From: Sedimenticola sp.
GTDB taxonomy: Bacteria; Pseudomonadota; Gammaproteobacteria; Chromatiales; Chromatiaceae
Reading direction: 5' to 3'
Length of the DNA stretch: 64,000 nucleotides
Assembly (NCBI GenBank): GCA_026985055.1
Contig: JALSQZ010000165.1
Location: forward strand, 1 to 64,000
Every line of letters begins with the position of its first letter. Positions within the stretch are counted from its first letter, which is position 1. The notes below the pieces were generated by a model. It searched no databases, was not told where the DNA came from, and was given only the letters and a program-made list of their open reading frames with translations. The translations under genes were made by a program, and so were the position numbers. Below, in pieces: positions 29,190 through 39,400 of this stretch.

Positions 29190-30113
29190 ATGCTGCGCTA
29201 TTCCCTGAAGAGGCTGCTGGGGGCCATCCCCACCCTCCTCATCCTCATGACCCTGGCGTTCTTCATGATGCGTGCGGCGCCTGGCGGGCCCTTCGATACG
29301 GAAAAGAGCCTGCCTGCGGAAATTCAGGCCAATCTGGACAAGAAATATCATCTTGATGAGCCTCTGATCCAGCAATACGGACGCTATCTGTGGGATCTGG
29401 CTCATGGCGATTTCGGCCCTTCCTTTCAATACAAGGACTATAGCGTCAACGAACTCATTGCCACGGGCTTTCCCGTATCCCTGCGCCTGGGTCTGTCCGC
29501 CATTGCCATCGCCCTGGTGGTGGGTGTGGCCCTGGGCACCCTGGCTGCCCTGCGACAGAACAGCGTCACGGATTATTCGGTCATGACCCTGGCCATGACC
29601 GGCATCTCCATTCCCAACTTCGTACTCGCGCCCATATTGATACTGATATTCGCCGTGTATCTGGGGTGGCTGCCCGCGGGCGGCTGGAACGACGGTGCAT
29701 TCAGAAATACCCTGCTGCCCATCATCGGCCTGGCCCTGCCCCAGATCGCCTATATCTCGCGCCTCATGCGCGGCAGCATGATCGAGGTTTTGCGCAGCAA
29801 TCCCATACGCACCGCCCGTGCCAAGGGGCTGCCGGAGCGGGTGGTGATACTGCGACACGCCCTCAAACCCGCCCTGCTGCCGGTGGTATCCTTTCTGGGG
29901 CCGGCCACAGCCGCCGTCATTACCGGTTCGGTGGTCATCGAGCAGATCTTCGGCATCCCCGGCCTGGGGCGGTATTTCGTCCAGGGCGCCCTGAACCGGG
30001 ACTACACTCTGGTAATGGGGGTGGTGGTGTTCTATGGAGCGCTCATCATCCTGTTCAACTTTATTGTCGATCTGGTTTACGCCATGCTCGATCCCAAGGT
30101 GAGATATGCCTGA
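29190..30113 (+). CDS. oppB: oligopeptide ABC transporter permease OppB
   Basis: MLRYSLKRLLGAIPTLLILMTLAFFMMRAAPGGPF; EVLRSNPIRTARAKGLPERVVILRHALKPALLPVV. Confidence 0.94.
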   Translation: MLRYSLKRLLGAIPTLLILMTLAFFMMRAAPGGPFDTEKSLPAEIQANLDKKYHLDEPLIQQYGRYLWDLAHGDFGPSFQYKDYSVNELIATGFPVSLRLGLSAIAIALVVGVALGTLAALRQNSVTDYSVMTLAMTGISIPNFVLAPILILIFAVYLGWLPAGGWNDGAFRNTLLPIIGLALPQIAYISRLMRGSMIEVLRSNPIRTARAKGLPERVVILRHALKPALLPVVSFLGPATAAVITGSVVIEQIFGIPGLGRYFVQGALNRDYTLVMGVVVFYGALIILFNFIVDLVYAMLDPKVRYA

Positions 30114-30182
30114 CACAAAGACTATACCGGTTATCTGCGGATTCAGATCGACTGTACATTACCAACATGGAGGAGTCACAAA

Positions 30183-30599
30183 ATGTCTTTCAAACCCCTG
30201 TTTCTGACCAGCCTTGCTACACTGCCCCTCCTTGCCTGCGTAGACCAGACCGAAACCATGGTCAGACAGGGATATCCGCTGGCCTATGCCGAAGGCTTCC
30301 AGGACGGATGTCATAGCGGAAAAAAAGCCGGCGGCAGCATGTTTGATCAGTTCCGCAAAGACATCCAGCGTTTCGATACTGATCACAAATACGCCCAGGG
30401 CTGGTCGGATGGTTTCCGCCAGTGTGAAAGCGAACAGGAAGCGCTGGAACGGCAAACCCGCATGTACACTGAACAACAGCGCCTGTATGAACAGCAAAAG
30501 CATGATCGCCGGGAAGAAAAGCACTATCTGCAAACTGAAGTCCTGAAAGGCGTGGATGGCAAGGCTCTGGAACGTGACCTCAAGAAAAAATATCGCTGA
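30183..30599 (+). CDS. small putative lipoprotein inside the opp operon
   Basis: ATG with GGAGGAG upstream; MSFKPLFLTSLATLPLLAC lipobox; charged C-terminal half. Confidence 0.7.
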   Translation: MSFKPLFLTSLATLPLLACVDQTETMVRQGYPLAYAEGFQDGCHSGKKAGGSMFDQFRKDIQRFDTDHKYAQGWSDGFRQCESEQEALERQTRMYTEQQRLYEQQKHDRREEKHYLQTEVLKGVDGKALERDLKKKYR

Positions 30600-30629
30600 C
30601 AGGAATAGCGGCCATCGGGAAACCTGCGC

Positions 30630-31523
30630 ATGATATCCAGCCCATCACTCCCCGCAACCTCATCTCCGGAAATCAGGGGCCGCAGCCTGTGGCAGGATGC
30701 CTGGGCCCGCCTGCTGCGCAACAAGGCGGCATTGACCGCCATGGTGCTGCTGCTGATCATCTCGGTGCTGGTCATCGCCGCACCCTGGCTCAGTCCCTTC
30801 GCCTTCGATGAAATCGACTGGGAGCTGATTTCCACGCCACCCAGCCTGGAAAACGGCCATATCTTCGGCACCGACAGCGTCGGCCGGGATCTGTTCGTGC
30901 GCACCTTGTATGGCGGCCGCATGTCCCTGATGGTGGGCATCATCGCTACCCTGGTAAGCCTCCTCATCGGCATCACCTGGGGCGCGACTGCGGGCTACCT
31001 GGGCGGGCGGGTAGACGGCGTCATGATGCGCATCGTGGATATCCTGTACGCCATGCCCTTCATGTTTTTCGTGATCCTGCTGATGGTGTTTTTCGGGCGC
31101 AATATCTTTCTCATCTTCATCGCCATTGGCGCCATCAACTGGCTGGACATGGCGCGTATCGTACGCGGTCAGACCCTGACCCTGAAAGGCAAGGAATATG
31201 TGGAAGCGGCCATGGCCTGCGGGGTGAGCACACCACGCATCATTCTGCGCCATATCGTGCCCAATCTGCTGGGGGTGGTCGTGGTCTATGTGACCCTGAC
31301 CATACCCCAGGTCATACTGGTGGAATCCTTTCTCAGTTTTCTCGGGCTGGGAGTGCAGGAACCCATGACCAGCTGGGGCGCCCTGGTAAACGAAGGCGCC
31401 CAGGACATGGAAAGCGCCCCCTGGGCCTTGCTGTTCCCGGCTGGTTTCCTGGCCGTCACCCTGTTCTGCTTCAATTTCATCGGCGACGGACTGCGCGATG
31501 CCCTGGATCCAAAAGACCGATGA
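30630..31523 (+). CDS. oppC: oligopeptide ABC transporter permease OppC
   Basis: GRSLWQDAWARLLRNKAALTAMVLL; HIFGTDSVGRDLFVRTLYGGRMSLMVG. Confidence 0.94.
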   Translation: MISSPSLPATSSPEIRGRSLWQDAWARLLRNKAALTAMVLLLIISVLVIAAPWLSPFAFDEIDWELISTPPSLENGHIFGTDSVGRDLFVRTLYGGRMSLMVGIIATLVSLLIGITWGATAGYLGGRVDGVMMRIVDILYAMPFMFFVILLMVFFGRNIFLIFIAIGAINWLDMARIVRGQTLTLKGKEYVEAAMACGVSTPRIILRHIVPNLLGVVVVYVTLTIPQVILVESFLSFLGLGVQEPMTSWGALVNEGAQDMESAPWALLFPAGFLAVTLFCFNFIGDGLRDALDPKDR

Positions 31524-32530
31524 AAACAACCCAAGCAACAAAGCCTGCCGGCGATACCCGGAACCCGCCCTTGCTGGAAGTAAACAAGCTGCGCACGGTA
31601 TTTCGCACCAATGACGGCGAAGTCTATGCGGTCAATGATCTTTCCTTCCGCCTGGAGAAGGGCGAGACCCTGGGCGTGGTGGGTGAATCCGGCTCCGGCA
31701 AGAGCCAGCTGGTACTCAGCATCATCAACCTGCTGGCAAGCAACGGCCATGCCCGGGGCAGCATCCGTTTTCGGGGACAGGAGCTGATCGGCATGAAACC
31801 GCGGGAAATCAACCGGATTCGGGGCAATCGCATCGGCATGATCTTCCAGGACCCCATGACCTGTCTCAACCCCTATCTGACTATCGAACGGCAAATGACC
31901 GAAGTGCTGATGCTGCATCAGGGCATGGACAGGAAAACCGCCCGTCAGCAGAGCATCGGCATGCTCGATGCGGTACATATCCCGGATGCCGCCAATCGCC
32001 TGAAACGCTATCCCCATGAATTCTCCGGCGGCATGCGCCAGCGGGTGATGATAGCCATGGCTCTGCTCTGCCAACCGGATCTGCTCATTGCCGACGAGCC
32101 CACCACCGCCCTGGACGTGACGGTTCAGGCACAGATCATTCAGCTGATGAATGAACTGCAAAAGGAATTCGGCATGAGTATCATCATGATCACTCATGAT
32201 CTCGGTGTCATTGCCGGAATCAGCGACAATGTCATGGTCATGTACGGCGGCCGCATCTGCGAATATGCGCCTGTATTCGAGCTGTTCCAGCAACCCCGGC
32301 ACCCCTATACCCGCGGTCTGCTCCAATCCGTGCCGCGACTGGATCTTGCCGGCAACATGCGGTTGCACAGCATTCCCGGCAACCCGCCCAATCTGCTGGA
32401 GCTGCCCGCTGGCTGCGCCTTTGCCGATCGCTGTGAACAACGGCTGGAAATCTGTTCCAGGGAACAGCCTGCACTGCGGGAGCTTGCCCCGGCCCATTTC
32501 AGCGCCTGCCATCGGGAAGCTGAATCATGA
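31520..32530 (+). CDS. oppD: oligopeptide ABC transporter ATPase OppD
   Basis: Walker A GESGSGKS, signature [15 protein letters not shown], Walker [13 protein letters not shown]. Confidence 0.94.
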   Translation: MKTTQATKPAGDTRNPPLLEVNKLRTVFRTNDGEVYAVNDLSFRLEKGETLGVVGESGSGKSQLVLSIINLLASNGHARGSIRFRGQELIGMKPREINRIRGNRIGMIFQDPMTCLNPYLTIERQMTEVLMLHQGMDRKTARQQSIGMLDAVHIPDAANRLKRYPHEFSGGMRQRVMIAMALLCQPDLLIADEPTTALDVTVQAQIIQLMNELQKEFGMSIIMITHDLGVIAGISDNVMVMYGGRICEYAPVFELFQQPRHPYTRGLLQSVPRLDLAGNMRLHSIPGNPPNLLELPAGCAFADRCEQRLEICSREQPALRELAPAHFSACHREAES

Positions 32531-33510
32531 ACAACCTTCTCCAGGCAGACAACCTCAAGGTGCATTTCAAACTTCCCGGTGACGGCTTGCTGCGTCCGGG
32601 ACATCGGCTGCTCAAGGCAGTGGACGGCGTAAGCCTGGAACTGCGCCCCGGCGAAACCCTGGGCGTGGTGGGTGAATCCGGCTGTGGCAAATCCACCCTG
32701 GCGCGCGGAATCCTGGGGCTGGTTCCGCTTACTTCGGGCAGGGTGAAGCTGGAAGAACAGAGCCTCTCCGGTCTGAGTACCCGTCAGCTGCGCGCATACC
32801 GGCAGCAGATGCAGATCGTTTTTCAGGATCCTCTCGCCTCCCTGGATCCGCGCATGACAGTTGGTGAAATCATTGCCGAGCCCCTGCAGGTATTCGAGCC
32901 CCGGCTGGACAGGAAGAGCGGAAAAGCCCGTGTACAACAGATGATGGAACGCGTGGGACTGCTGCCCAATCTCATCAACCGCTACCCCCACGAGTTTTCC
33001 GGTGGCCAGTGTCAACGCATCGGCATTGCCCGGGCGTTGATCCTGCACCCGAAACTGCTCATCTGCGACGAACCGGTAAGCGCCCTGGACGTTTCCATTC
33101 AGGCGCAGATCATCAATCTGCTCATGGATCTTCAGCAGGAAATGGATCTGTCCATGCTGTTCATCGCCCACGATCTGAGCGTGGTTAAACAGATCAGCCA
33201 CCGGGTCATGGTCATGTACCTGGGCAAGGTTGTGGAAACCGCCAGCCGCGATGATATGTATCGCAACCCCGGGCATCCCTACACCCAGGCTCTCATCGAC
33301 GCCATCCCCATCCCCGACCCCCGGATCGAACGCAACAAGACCTTCATTCCATTACAGGGTGATCTCCCGTCTCCCCTGAACCCGCCCAGCGGCTGCAGTT
33401 TCCGCACCCGTTGTCCCCGGGCCACGGAACTGTGCGCCAGAGAAGAACCACCAATACAGGATGCAGGCCAGGGGCACCAGGTCATCTGTCACTTCCCCGG
33501 CCAGAGTTGA
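32527..33510 (+). CDS. oppF: oligopeptide ABC transporter ATPase OppF
   Basis: Walker A GESGCGKST, FSGGQCQRIGIARAL, LLICDEPVSALD. Confidence 0.94.
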   Translation: MNNLLQADNLKVHFKLPGDGLLRPGHRLLKAVDGVSLELRPGETLGVVGESGCGKSTLARGILGLVPLTSGRVKLEEQSLSGLSTRQLRAYRQQMQIVFQDPLASLDPRMTVGEIIAEPLQVFEPRLDRKSGKARVQQMMERVGLLPNLINRYPHEFSGGQCQRIGIARALILHPKLLICDEPVSALDVSIQAQIINLLMDLQQEMDLSMLFIAHDLSVVKQISHRVMVMYLGKVVETASRDDMYRNPGHPYTQALIDAIPIPDPRIERNKTFIPLQGDLPSPLNPPSGCSFRTRCPRATELCAREEPPIQDAGQGHQVICHFPGQS

Positions 33511-33600
33511 TATCATGCCACCATGGCGTACAGGGGTGTACCAGTGTTTTCAATGACGCTAAGCTATTGAACACGCCATCACCAACCAGGAACAGCTGTT

Positions 33601-34008
33601 TTGAACCCAGAGGCGCTCGACAAACTTCGATCACTGGCCACTGACATCGGAATCCCCATCCGGGTTTCGGGCAGCTGCATGTCTCCTCTGTTGAAAAATC
33701 AGGCAAGCATCCTGATCCGTTCGCATTCCTGGTACTGGCCCGGTGATATTCTTACCTTTCTGGATCGCAACGGCCGTCTCACCACTCATCGCCTGCTGGG
33801 CATGTTTCCACGCAACGGCAAACTGTATTGTCTCACCCGACCAGACAGGCATTTGCATCCCGATGCGGCGGTTCCAAGCAGCCATATACTGGGCAAGGTG
33901 GTCGGTGGCGAATGCCATGCAGAAGCCATCCACATTCCATGGACTGTGCGTTGGCTTTGCCTGAAGCGCTTTGCCCTGCACATACTGCGACATCTGTTGC
34001 GCCAATGA
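33601..34008 (+). CDS. S24/S26 (signal peptidase-like) family protein with Cys in place of the nucleophilic Ser
   Basis: RVSGSCMSPLL...GDILTFLDRNGRLTTHRLLGMF...SSHILGKVVGG; TTG start; 4-nt ATGA overlap with the next gene. Confidence 0.7.
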   Translation: MNPEALDKLRSLATDIGIPIRVSGSCMSPLLKNQASILIRSHSWYWPGDILTFLDRNGRLTTHRLLGMFPRNGKLYCLTRPDRHLHPDAAVPSSHILGKVVGGECHAEAIHIPWTVRWLCLKRFALHILRHLLRQ

Positions 34009-34913
34009 CATCCGGCAGCTTCTATCTTGCGCCTGAAACGGACAACATGGATCTGGAACAGGCTCCCCTCTGGGGAAACGAGACCGTCATTCTGGACTTC
34101 TGTGGCGGCCCCTACCGGTTCGACGGCCTGAGCCATTCCCAGGCCCAAGCCATACGCCAGCGTTACCGGCACTATCTTCTGCCGCAAGTCCCGGATAACA
34201 GCATCATCACCCGACTATACAGACTGGACGAACAGTGCTTCCGCCCGATCGATACCCGCGGCTGGACCTATGAACGCATGGAATACCGGCATGCCCTCAA
34301 GCAAGTAGAAGTGGCGGGACTGAAGCTGCGGACGCGACTGATCTTTGCTCCCCGGCTCAGAGGCGTGTTGGGCACCTCCCTGGACGATCACCCCTGGTTT
34401 TCCGGACTGGTATTCGAAAATTATTTCAGAATGCTCGTCGCCTACCGGCTGCTTTCCCTGGGGGGAGTCATGCTGCACAGCGCCGGAATCGTTTCTGGCG
34501 GCAAGGCGCGTCTGTTTCCCGGACATTCCGGCGCGGGAAAATCCACCTTGTCGGAACAGGCCGGGCGACACGGCCTGCTGGTGCTGAGCGATGATCTCAA
34601 TGTGCTGTTGCCGGAAAAAAAACGGATTCAGGTGGAAAAGGTACCTTTTACCGGCACCTTCGCCCAACAACCGGACAGCCGCTACAGCTTTCCCCTGGGA
34701 GGCATCTTCAAACTCGTTCAGGGCGGGACAAACCACCTGGATGAGCTGGGACCAGGAGCTGCCCTGAGCCTGATGCTGTCATGCTCACCGTTTGTCAACG
34801 AAGACCCTTTCCGCTTCGATCAGCTTGCCGCCAATCTGAGCAGAATCCTCAAGCAGACCACCACCGGGCGCCTGACTTTCAATCGGGATGGCGGTTGCCT
34901 TAGGCTGTTCTGA
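34005..34913 (+). CDS. HPr kinase-related P-loop protein (HprK-related kinase A type)
   Basis: VMLHSAGIVSGGKARLFPGHSGAGKSTLSEQAGRHGLLVLSDDLNVL; start ATG 34005 (provided ORF is over-extended upstream). Confidence 0.82.
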   Translation: MTSGSFYLAPETDNMDLEQAPLWGNETVILDFCGGPYRFDGLSHSQAQAIRQRYRHYLLPQVPDNSIITRLYRLDEQCFRPIDTRGWTYERMEYRHALKQVEVAGLKLRTRLIFAPRLRGVLGTSLDDHPWFSGLVFENYFRMLVAYRLLSLGGVMLHSAGIVSGGKARLFPGHSGAGKSTLSEQAGRHGLLVLSDDLNVLLPEKKRIQVEKVPFTGTFAQQPDSRYSFPLGGIFKLVQGGTNHLDELGPGAALSLMLSCSPFVNEDPFRFDQLAANLSRILKQTTTGRLTFNRDGGCLRLF

Positions 34914-35931
34914 GCGACAGCTTCACCACTGTGCTTCCGGGTGCGGGAACATCTGCAGGATCACCACCGGCTACATGAACCTGTCCCGGGCAGAAATGCA
35001 GATTTTTCCCTTCCTTTCCCAAGGCATCCACCTCTCTGGCGACATCCTGCATACGGCTGCGCACCTCCTCCAGCACCGGGTTCCCGCGCCAGATTTGAGC
35101 CACGCTCTGCTGGTGCAGGTTCCCCAGTGATCGACGCAAGGCCACACAGGGATAGACATTGCCAAAAGGATCTATGGCGAGTCCGGAAGATCCACTGCCG
35201 CAGTGTTTTCGCGCTCCCGATAGGAAACTTACGCCATCGTCAGTGCGACTGGCCAGCCGTGGGTTGCGCTCCAGCAACAGTCTTTGCAGACGTTGCACAG
35301 CCCTATCGGAAGCCATTATGGCTTGCGGGGTAGTGTCGCCATCATCCCTGGGCGTCACCTTGGGGTCCACCTGCAACGGATACCCCAGTTCGTCCGCGAG
35401 CACATGCATGGCTTCCAATTGATGTTCGTTCCAGGCCGTCAGGGTGGTATTCAGCTTGACCCGCAATCCCTGCTCACGCAACCCAGGCAGATTGTCCATG
35501 AGGCGCGCGAAACTACCGGGAACCCGGGTCTGACGGTCGTGTACTTCCGCGCTGGCGCCATGCAGGCTGATATCGATGGCAAAAGGATCGATCTCCACCT
35601 TGAGTCTGCGAACGACATCCTGACGCAGGGCGTGGCCATTGGACTTGATGCGCACGACAAAGCCAAGTTCCCTGGCCCAGCGGCCAATGGTCCAGAATCC
35701 GGGATGCGCCAGGGGCTCGCCCCCGGACAGAACCAGATTCAACACGCCAAGATCCGCCAGTTCTTCCAGCAGCGCCCGGTACTGACTCATATCCATGGGC
35801 CTGCCTTGGGCAGTCCTGTCGTTGTAACAGAAGAAACAATCCAGGTTACACTGGTAGGTCAGTTCCAGTAGCACGTTGAACAGGATGTTTTCCTGCCAGG
35901 TACGGGATACCAGATCATTGATATTCATCAT
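34900..35931 (-). CDS. radical SAM/SPASM peptide-maturation protein
   Basis: CNLDCFFC (CxxxCxxC), LVLSGGEPLAHPG, SPASM-like HCGSGSSGLAIDPFGNVYPCVALRRSLGNL...FCPG. Confidence 0.93.
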   Translation of the reverse strand: MMNINDLVSRTWQENILFNVLLELTYQCNLDCFFCYNDRTAQGRPMDMSQYRALLEELADLGVLNLVLSGGEPLAHPGFWTIGRWARELGFVVRIKSNGHALRQDVVRRLKVEIDPFAIDISLHGASAEVHDRQTRVPGSFARLMDNLPGLREQGLRVKLNTTLTAWNEHQLEAMHVLADELGYPLQVDPKVTPRDDGDTTPQAIMASDRAVQRLQRLLLERNPRLASRTDDGVSFLSGARKHCGSGSSGLAIDPFGNVYPCVALRRSLGNLHQQSVAQIWRGNPVLEEVRSRMQDVAREVDALGKEGKNLHFCPGQVHVAGGDPADVPAPGSTVVKLSLRTA

Positions 35932-36206
35932 CAGTCCCTGTCGTCAGGCACGATGATACCCAGCTCCTGCAGAGAGGCCAGACACTGATTTACATCCTCC
36001 AGCGCCTGCGCCGGCTCTACCGCGAATTCCCGAGAGATGCCCTCGGCAATGGCAGCGGGACTGTTTCCTTCAGCCAGCAACTCCCACAAACGACAGCCAC
36101 TGGCGTTGAGTACGACAAGCTCCGCTTCCGCCTGATTGACAATCACGGCTTCCTCGACGACCTTGCGCCAGCGAACGTGGGGGGAAATTGTGAGGCGCTG
36201 ACTCAT
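35931..36206 (-). CDS. PqqD family (RRE-like) peptide chaperone
   Basis: 91 aa; AELVVLNASGCRLWELLAEGNSPAAIAEGISREFAV..QALEDVNQCLASLQELGII; 1-nt overlaps with both neighbours. Confidence 0.92.
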   Translation of the reverse strand: MSQRLTISPHVRWRKVVEEAVIVNQAEAELVVLNASGCRLWELLAEGNSPAAIAEGISREFAVEPAQALEDVNQCLASLQELGIIVPDDRD

Positions 36207-36394
36207 CAGGAATTGATGGGGCCGCCAATGCCGCCAAACCCGCAGGTACCAAGATCAGCCTTGGCACAACCACCTACCGCTACCGACTCAAGCGTTTCAC
36301 GCATTATGATTTGCGGCGCCACATAGGGTTTTCTGCGGCCTTCGCCGGCCACATCCTGCCTTCTGGCTTCTGCTTCATCATGCTTCTTGCTCAT
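36206..36394 (-). CDS. candidate RiPP precursor peptide
   Basis: 62 aa: charged leader, RRKPYVAPQIIMRETLESVAVGG, then CAKADLGTCGFGGIGGPINS; stop overlaps the pqqD start; radical SAM next. Confidence 0.75.
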   Translation of the reverse strand: MSKKHDEAEARRQDVAGEGRRKPYVAPQIIMRETLESVAVGGCAKADLGTCGFGGIGGPINS

Positions 36395-36436
36395 GGTGTT
36401 CTGTTTCTCGTTGTCCGTGAAAGATGGAAAAAATGC

Positions 36437-39400
36437 TCAGCGTACCGGCGGTTCACCGGTGGGCGGGGGCAACTGATAGACCGGGGGTTCCTCGTACAGG
36501 GGATCCGTCAGCAGGGAAGGATCCGTGACCGGCACGGTCATTTCAATGGCGGGATCTCCCAGAAGATTGTAGATACTCAGCATGTATGGGCGCTGCCCCG
36601 CTGCCGCGTATTCTGCCATGGCGTGCAGAATTGCATCACCCAGCACGGTTTTTCCCGCACCATAGACGGCGCGCAACAAGGCCTTGTTGAGCAGCTTGCC
36701 CCCATCATGCAAACTCAGGCCCGAAGGCGCAAACACAGCGGCCATGCCGCTTGTGGGCGCCAGGGTCAATTGCTCCCCCAGAGAGTCATAGCCGGGCAAA
36801 TCATAGCGGTTCACCACGCAGGTGAGCGCCGAAAGAACCGGATAGTGTCCGGCATTCCCCAAAGTACTCACGTCATCATCGGTCAGCCAGCCTTCTTCTG
36901 CAAGACGCAGTACGCTGCCATGCCCCATGTAGTCCAACAGCCCCACACCGGTCTGCAATTCGGCAAACAATGCGGATCGGGCATCCTCGAGGGAAGTCGT
37001 CTGCAAACTGGCTTGTCCCTGGGATATGCCGGATGGCAGCAAGCCGGACAAGGCATACATGTCATCCTCGAAATCTCCACCAAAATCGGAATTGTCCGCC
37101 ATCCAGTAGACCCGGTCATCCGTGCTGGCCTCCTGGGCTTGCAGCTTGCTTATGTAATCCTGAAGTTCCGCGGCCGTGGCAACAGGAATACGGGCGACCA
37201 GCACCTCCGGCGCGCCATCGTCATCGACATCACCATACATCATGTCGGCAACAAAAAGACCATGGGGAGTAGGCGCCATCCAGGGCGGCACCAGACTGTC
37301 TCCATACCCCTGAAGATTGCGGAAGTCAAAACTGCCTTCTCCGAGCAATACCAGGAAATGCAGTCGGGACTGGTTCTGCTCGATCATGGCGCGTATCGCA
37401 TGCGGACTGGCCAGGCCATGGTTGAATGTGTCATAGATGGCCTCCAGGGAAACCACGGCGGTCGTATATCCCTGGCTCTGACGCAAGCTGGCCAGACTCT
37501 CGGCTGCACTTTCCAGGCCAGCCGGAGCCACCAGCACATAATCGGCATCGAGATTCATGAGATCCACCGTCGGTGCGGCAGCCATCTTTATCCAGGCCGG
37601 AGCAGCCGCGGCATCCAGGGTACTGACCAGATACCGGCGGGCCGCCACCCCACCGGGATTGTCGAAAGAGACCTGGTAGAGATTACTGGCCACAGGATCG
37701 GATGTCACCCCTGTTGCCGGTGTTTCACCATTCTCGAACGATGAATCGAAAATCGCGCTCACCAACCCGCCAATATCCGGTTCCACCAGCACATTGCTAA
37801 CCACCTGCGGGTGCGCATTGTCGGTGATATCCAGCACCAGCAGGTTCTGACGGGTATAACCAAGCACGGTCATGGTACCGGCGCTATCGGCACTGAACTC
37901 CAGCACATCCCCCTGGGCGCGCTTGTAGCGCGGATAACTGACTTCCACGGCATCCACTAGCAACAGGCTGGCGGAACTCCCCGCCACATTCAGCGACTCG
38001 ATCTCCAGTGTGTTGGTGCCATCCAGCAGTTCAGAAGCATCCAGACTGAAGCTGATTTCATGAGCCCCGCCTCCCGTCCAGATCTCCTCAGCGCGGAGAT
38101 TGCCATTGAGCCGGATAATCACATGGTATTGCTGGCCATAAGCGTTGAGTTCAGCGCCCTTGAGTTTCAAAACTACTTGCGCAGTTCCATTCGCAGCAAC
38201 ATCCGCCAAGCCAAGATCCAGGGTAACAGAACCAAAGCTGGCATCGCCACCAATGAGATAATGCCAGTACCAATAGTCCTCATCCTGATCGGCAGCAATT
38301 ATCGTGAACGGCTCTGCATCTTCCTCGAAGGCTCTGGTCTCGGCAAAGATCTGCCTCCCCGCCGGCTCTTGCGCCGTATTGTTTCTGCTGTTCATGCGCG
38401 CACCACTGGCCGCTTCCAGCCAATAAACATTGTCCCGGGCAAATGGGCTGTCCAGCCCCTGCGCATAGAAATACAGTCCGGGACGGGAAACCACATTGGT
38501 CCAGGCAACGGCGTTTCCTCTGTTGGTCAGCAGGAATCCCCCGTTACCCAGCCGCGTGGAAACTTCCGCTTCACTCATACCCATGTTGGCGGCGAGGGTC
38601 GGCACATCGAGGTAATACAAGCCACTGGAACGAACTCCCATTTTGATGGTTCCGGTTGCTGCGGAGGCTTGCCGGAAAAAGGCAATCCGTTCCATAGAGA
38701 CCGATTTCCCAAGCTGCTGTTGTTGCTGATGCGGCTTGCGAAAATATCCTTTACTTTCCAGCTGTGCGAACCGGTCTGGTGCTATTTGGGAAAGCTTTTC
38801 ATGGCTCGCAGCTCCCTCTTCCACCAAAAGCTCGGCATGAACCCGCTTTCGACCGGCCATTGTGAGTTCCACCAGGCGATACAGCCCGTCCACCCCATTT
38901 ATATCCAGGAAAAGATATTCACCACCCTGTCCGGCCATGGTCGCAGGAATCACTTGATCATTGACCTGAATGAAACCCGCGCTGTCAACGTCCAGCCGTT
39001 CCAGAACATAACCCAGGGTCCCCACTTCCGACTCGGTGGTCCATGAAAACACCCGTCCCAACCCGGTATGTAACACACTGAAGTGGGTAACCACGGCTTC
39101 CGTGAAGTTCGGGTCATATTCATAAGCACCGATATCACAGTTGGCGCCTCCGGCTGGATCCGGTCGCACCGCAGTGCGCTGATCCATATCGAGAGGAGTG
39201 GCCCCACAGCCCAGGGCTCCTGAAGGCACGCGGTCATAAACCAGCACATCGGTATTGTCGATGGCATGATTCATGGTCGAACCGCCATTGAACGATAGTG
39301 GCGCTACGGACACGGATACACCCTGTTGGCTGCTTGCCGCATTTAGTGCACAGGCCGTGCCTCCCGCGCGATTGTATCCCCGGTCACGGATGCTTCTGCC

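Noticed and set aside
27114-30116. 486-aa and 489-aa minus-strand ORFs
   Set aside because: Shadows of the M3 peptidase and oppB genes; His/Gln-rich translations typical of antisense reading
33828-34004. N-terminal extension of the HprK-related ORF
   Set aside because: Overlaps the S26-like gene in another frame; ATG at 34005 with ATGA coupling is the better start
34005-36394. Lasso peptide cluster
   Set aside because: Although PqqD-like and HprK-like proteins occur in lasso clusters, no asparagine synthetase-like cyclase or transglutaminase-like protease gene was seen, while a radical SAM maturase is present
36311-37744. 477-aa plus-strand ORF overlapping the candidate precursor and C25 gene
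   Set aside because: Antisense to the C25 coding region; no domain features
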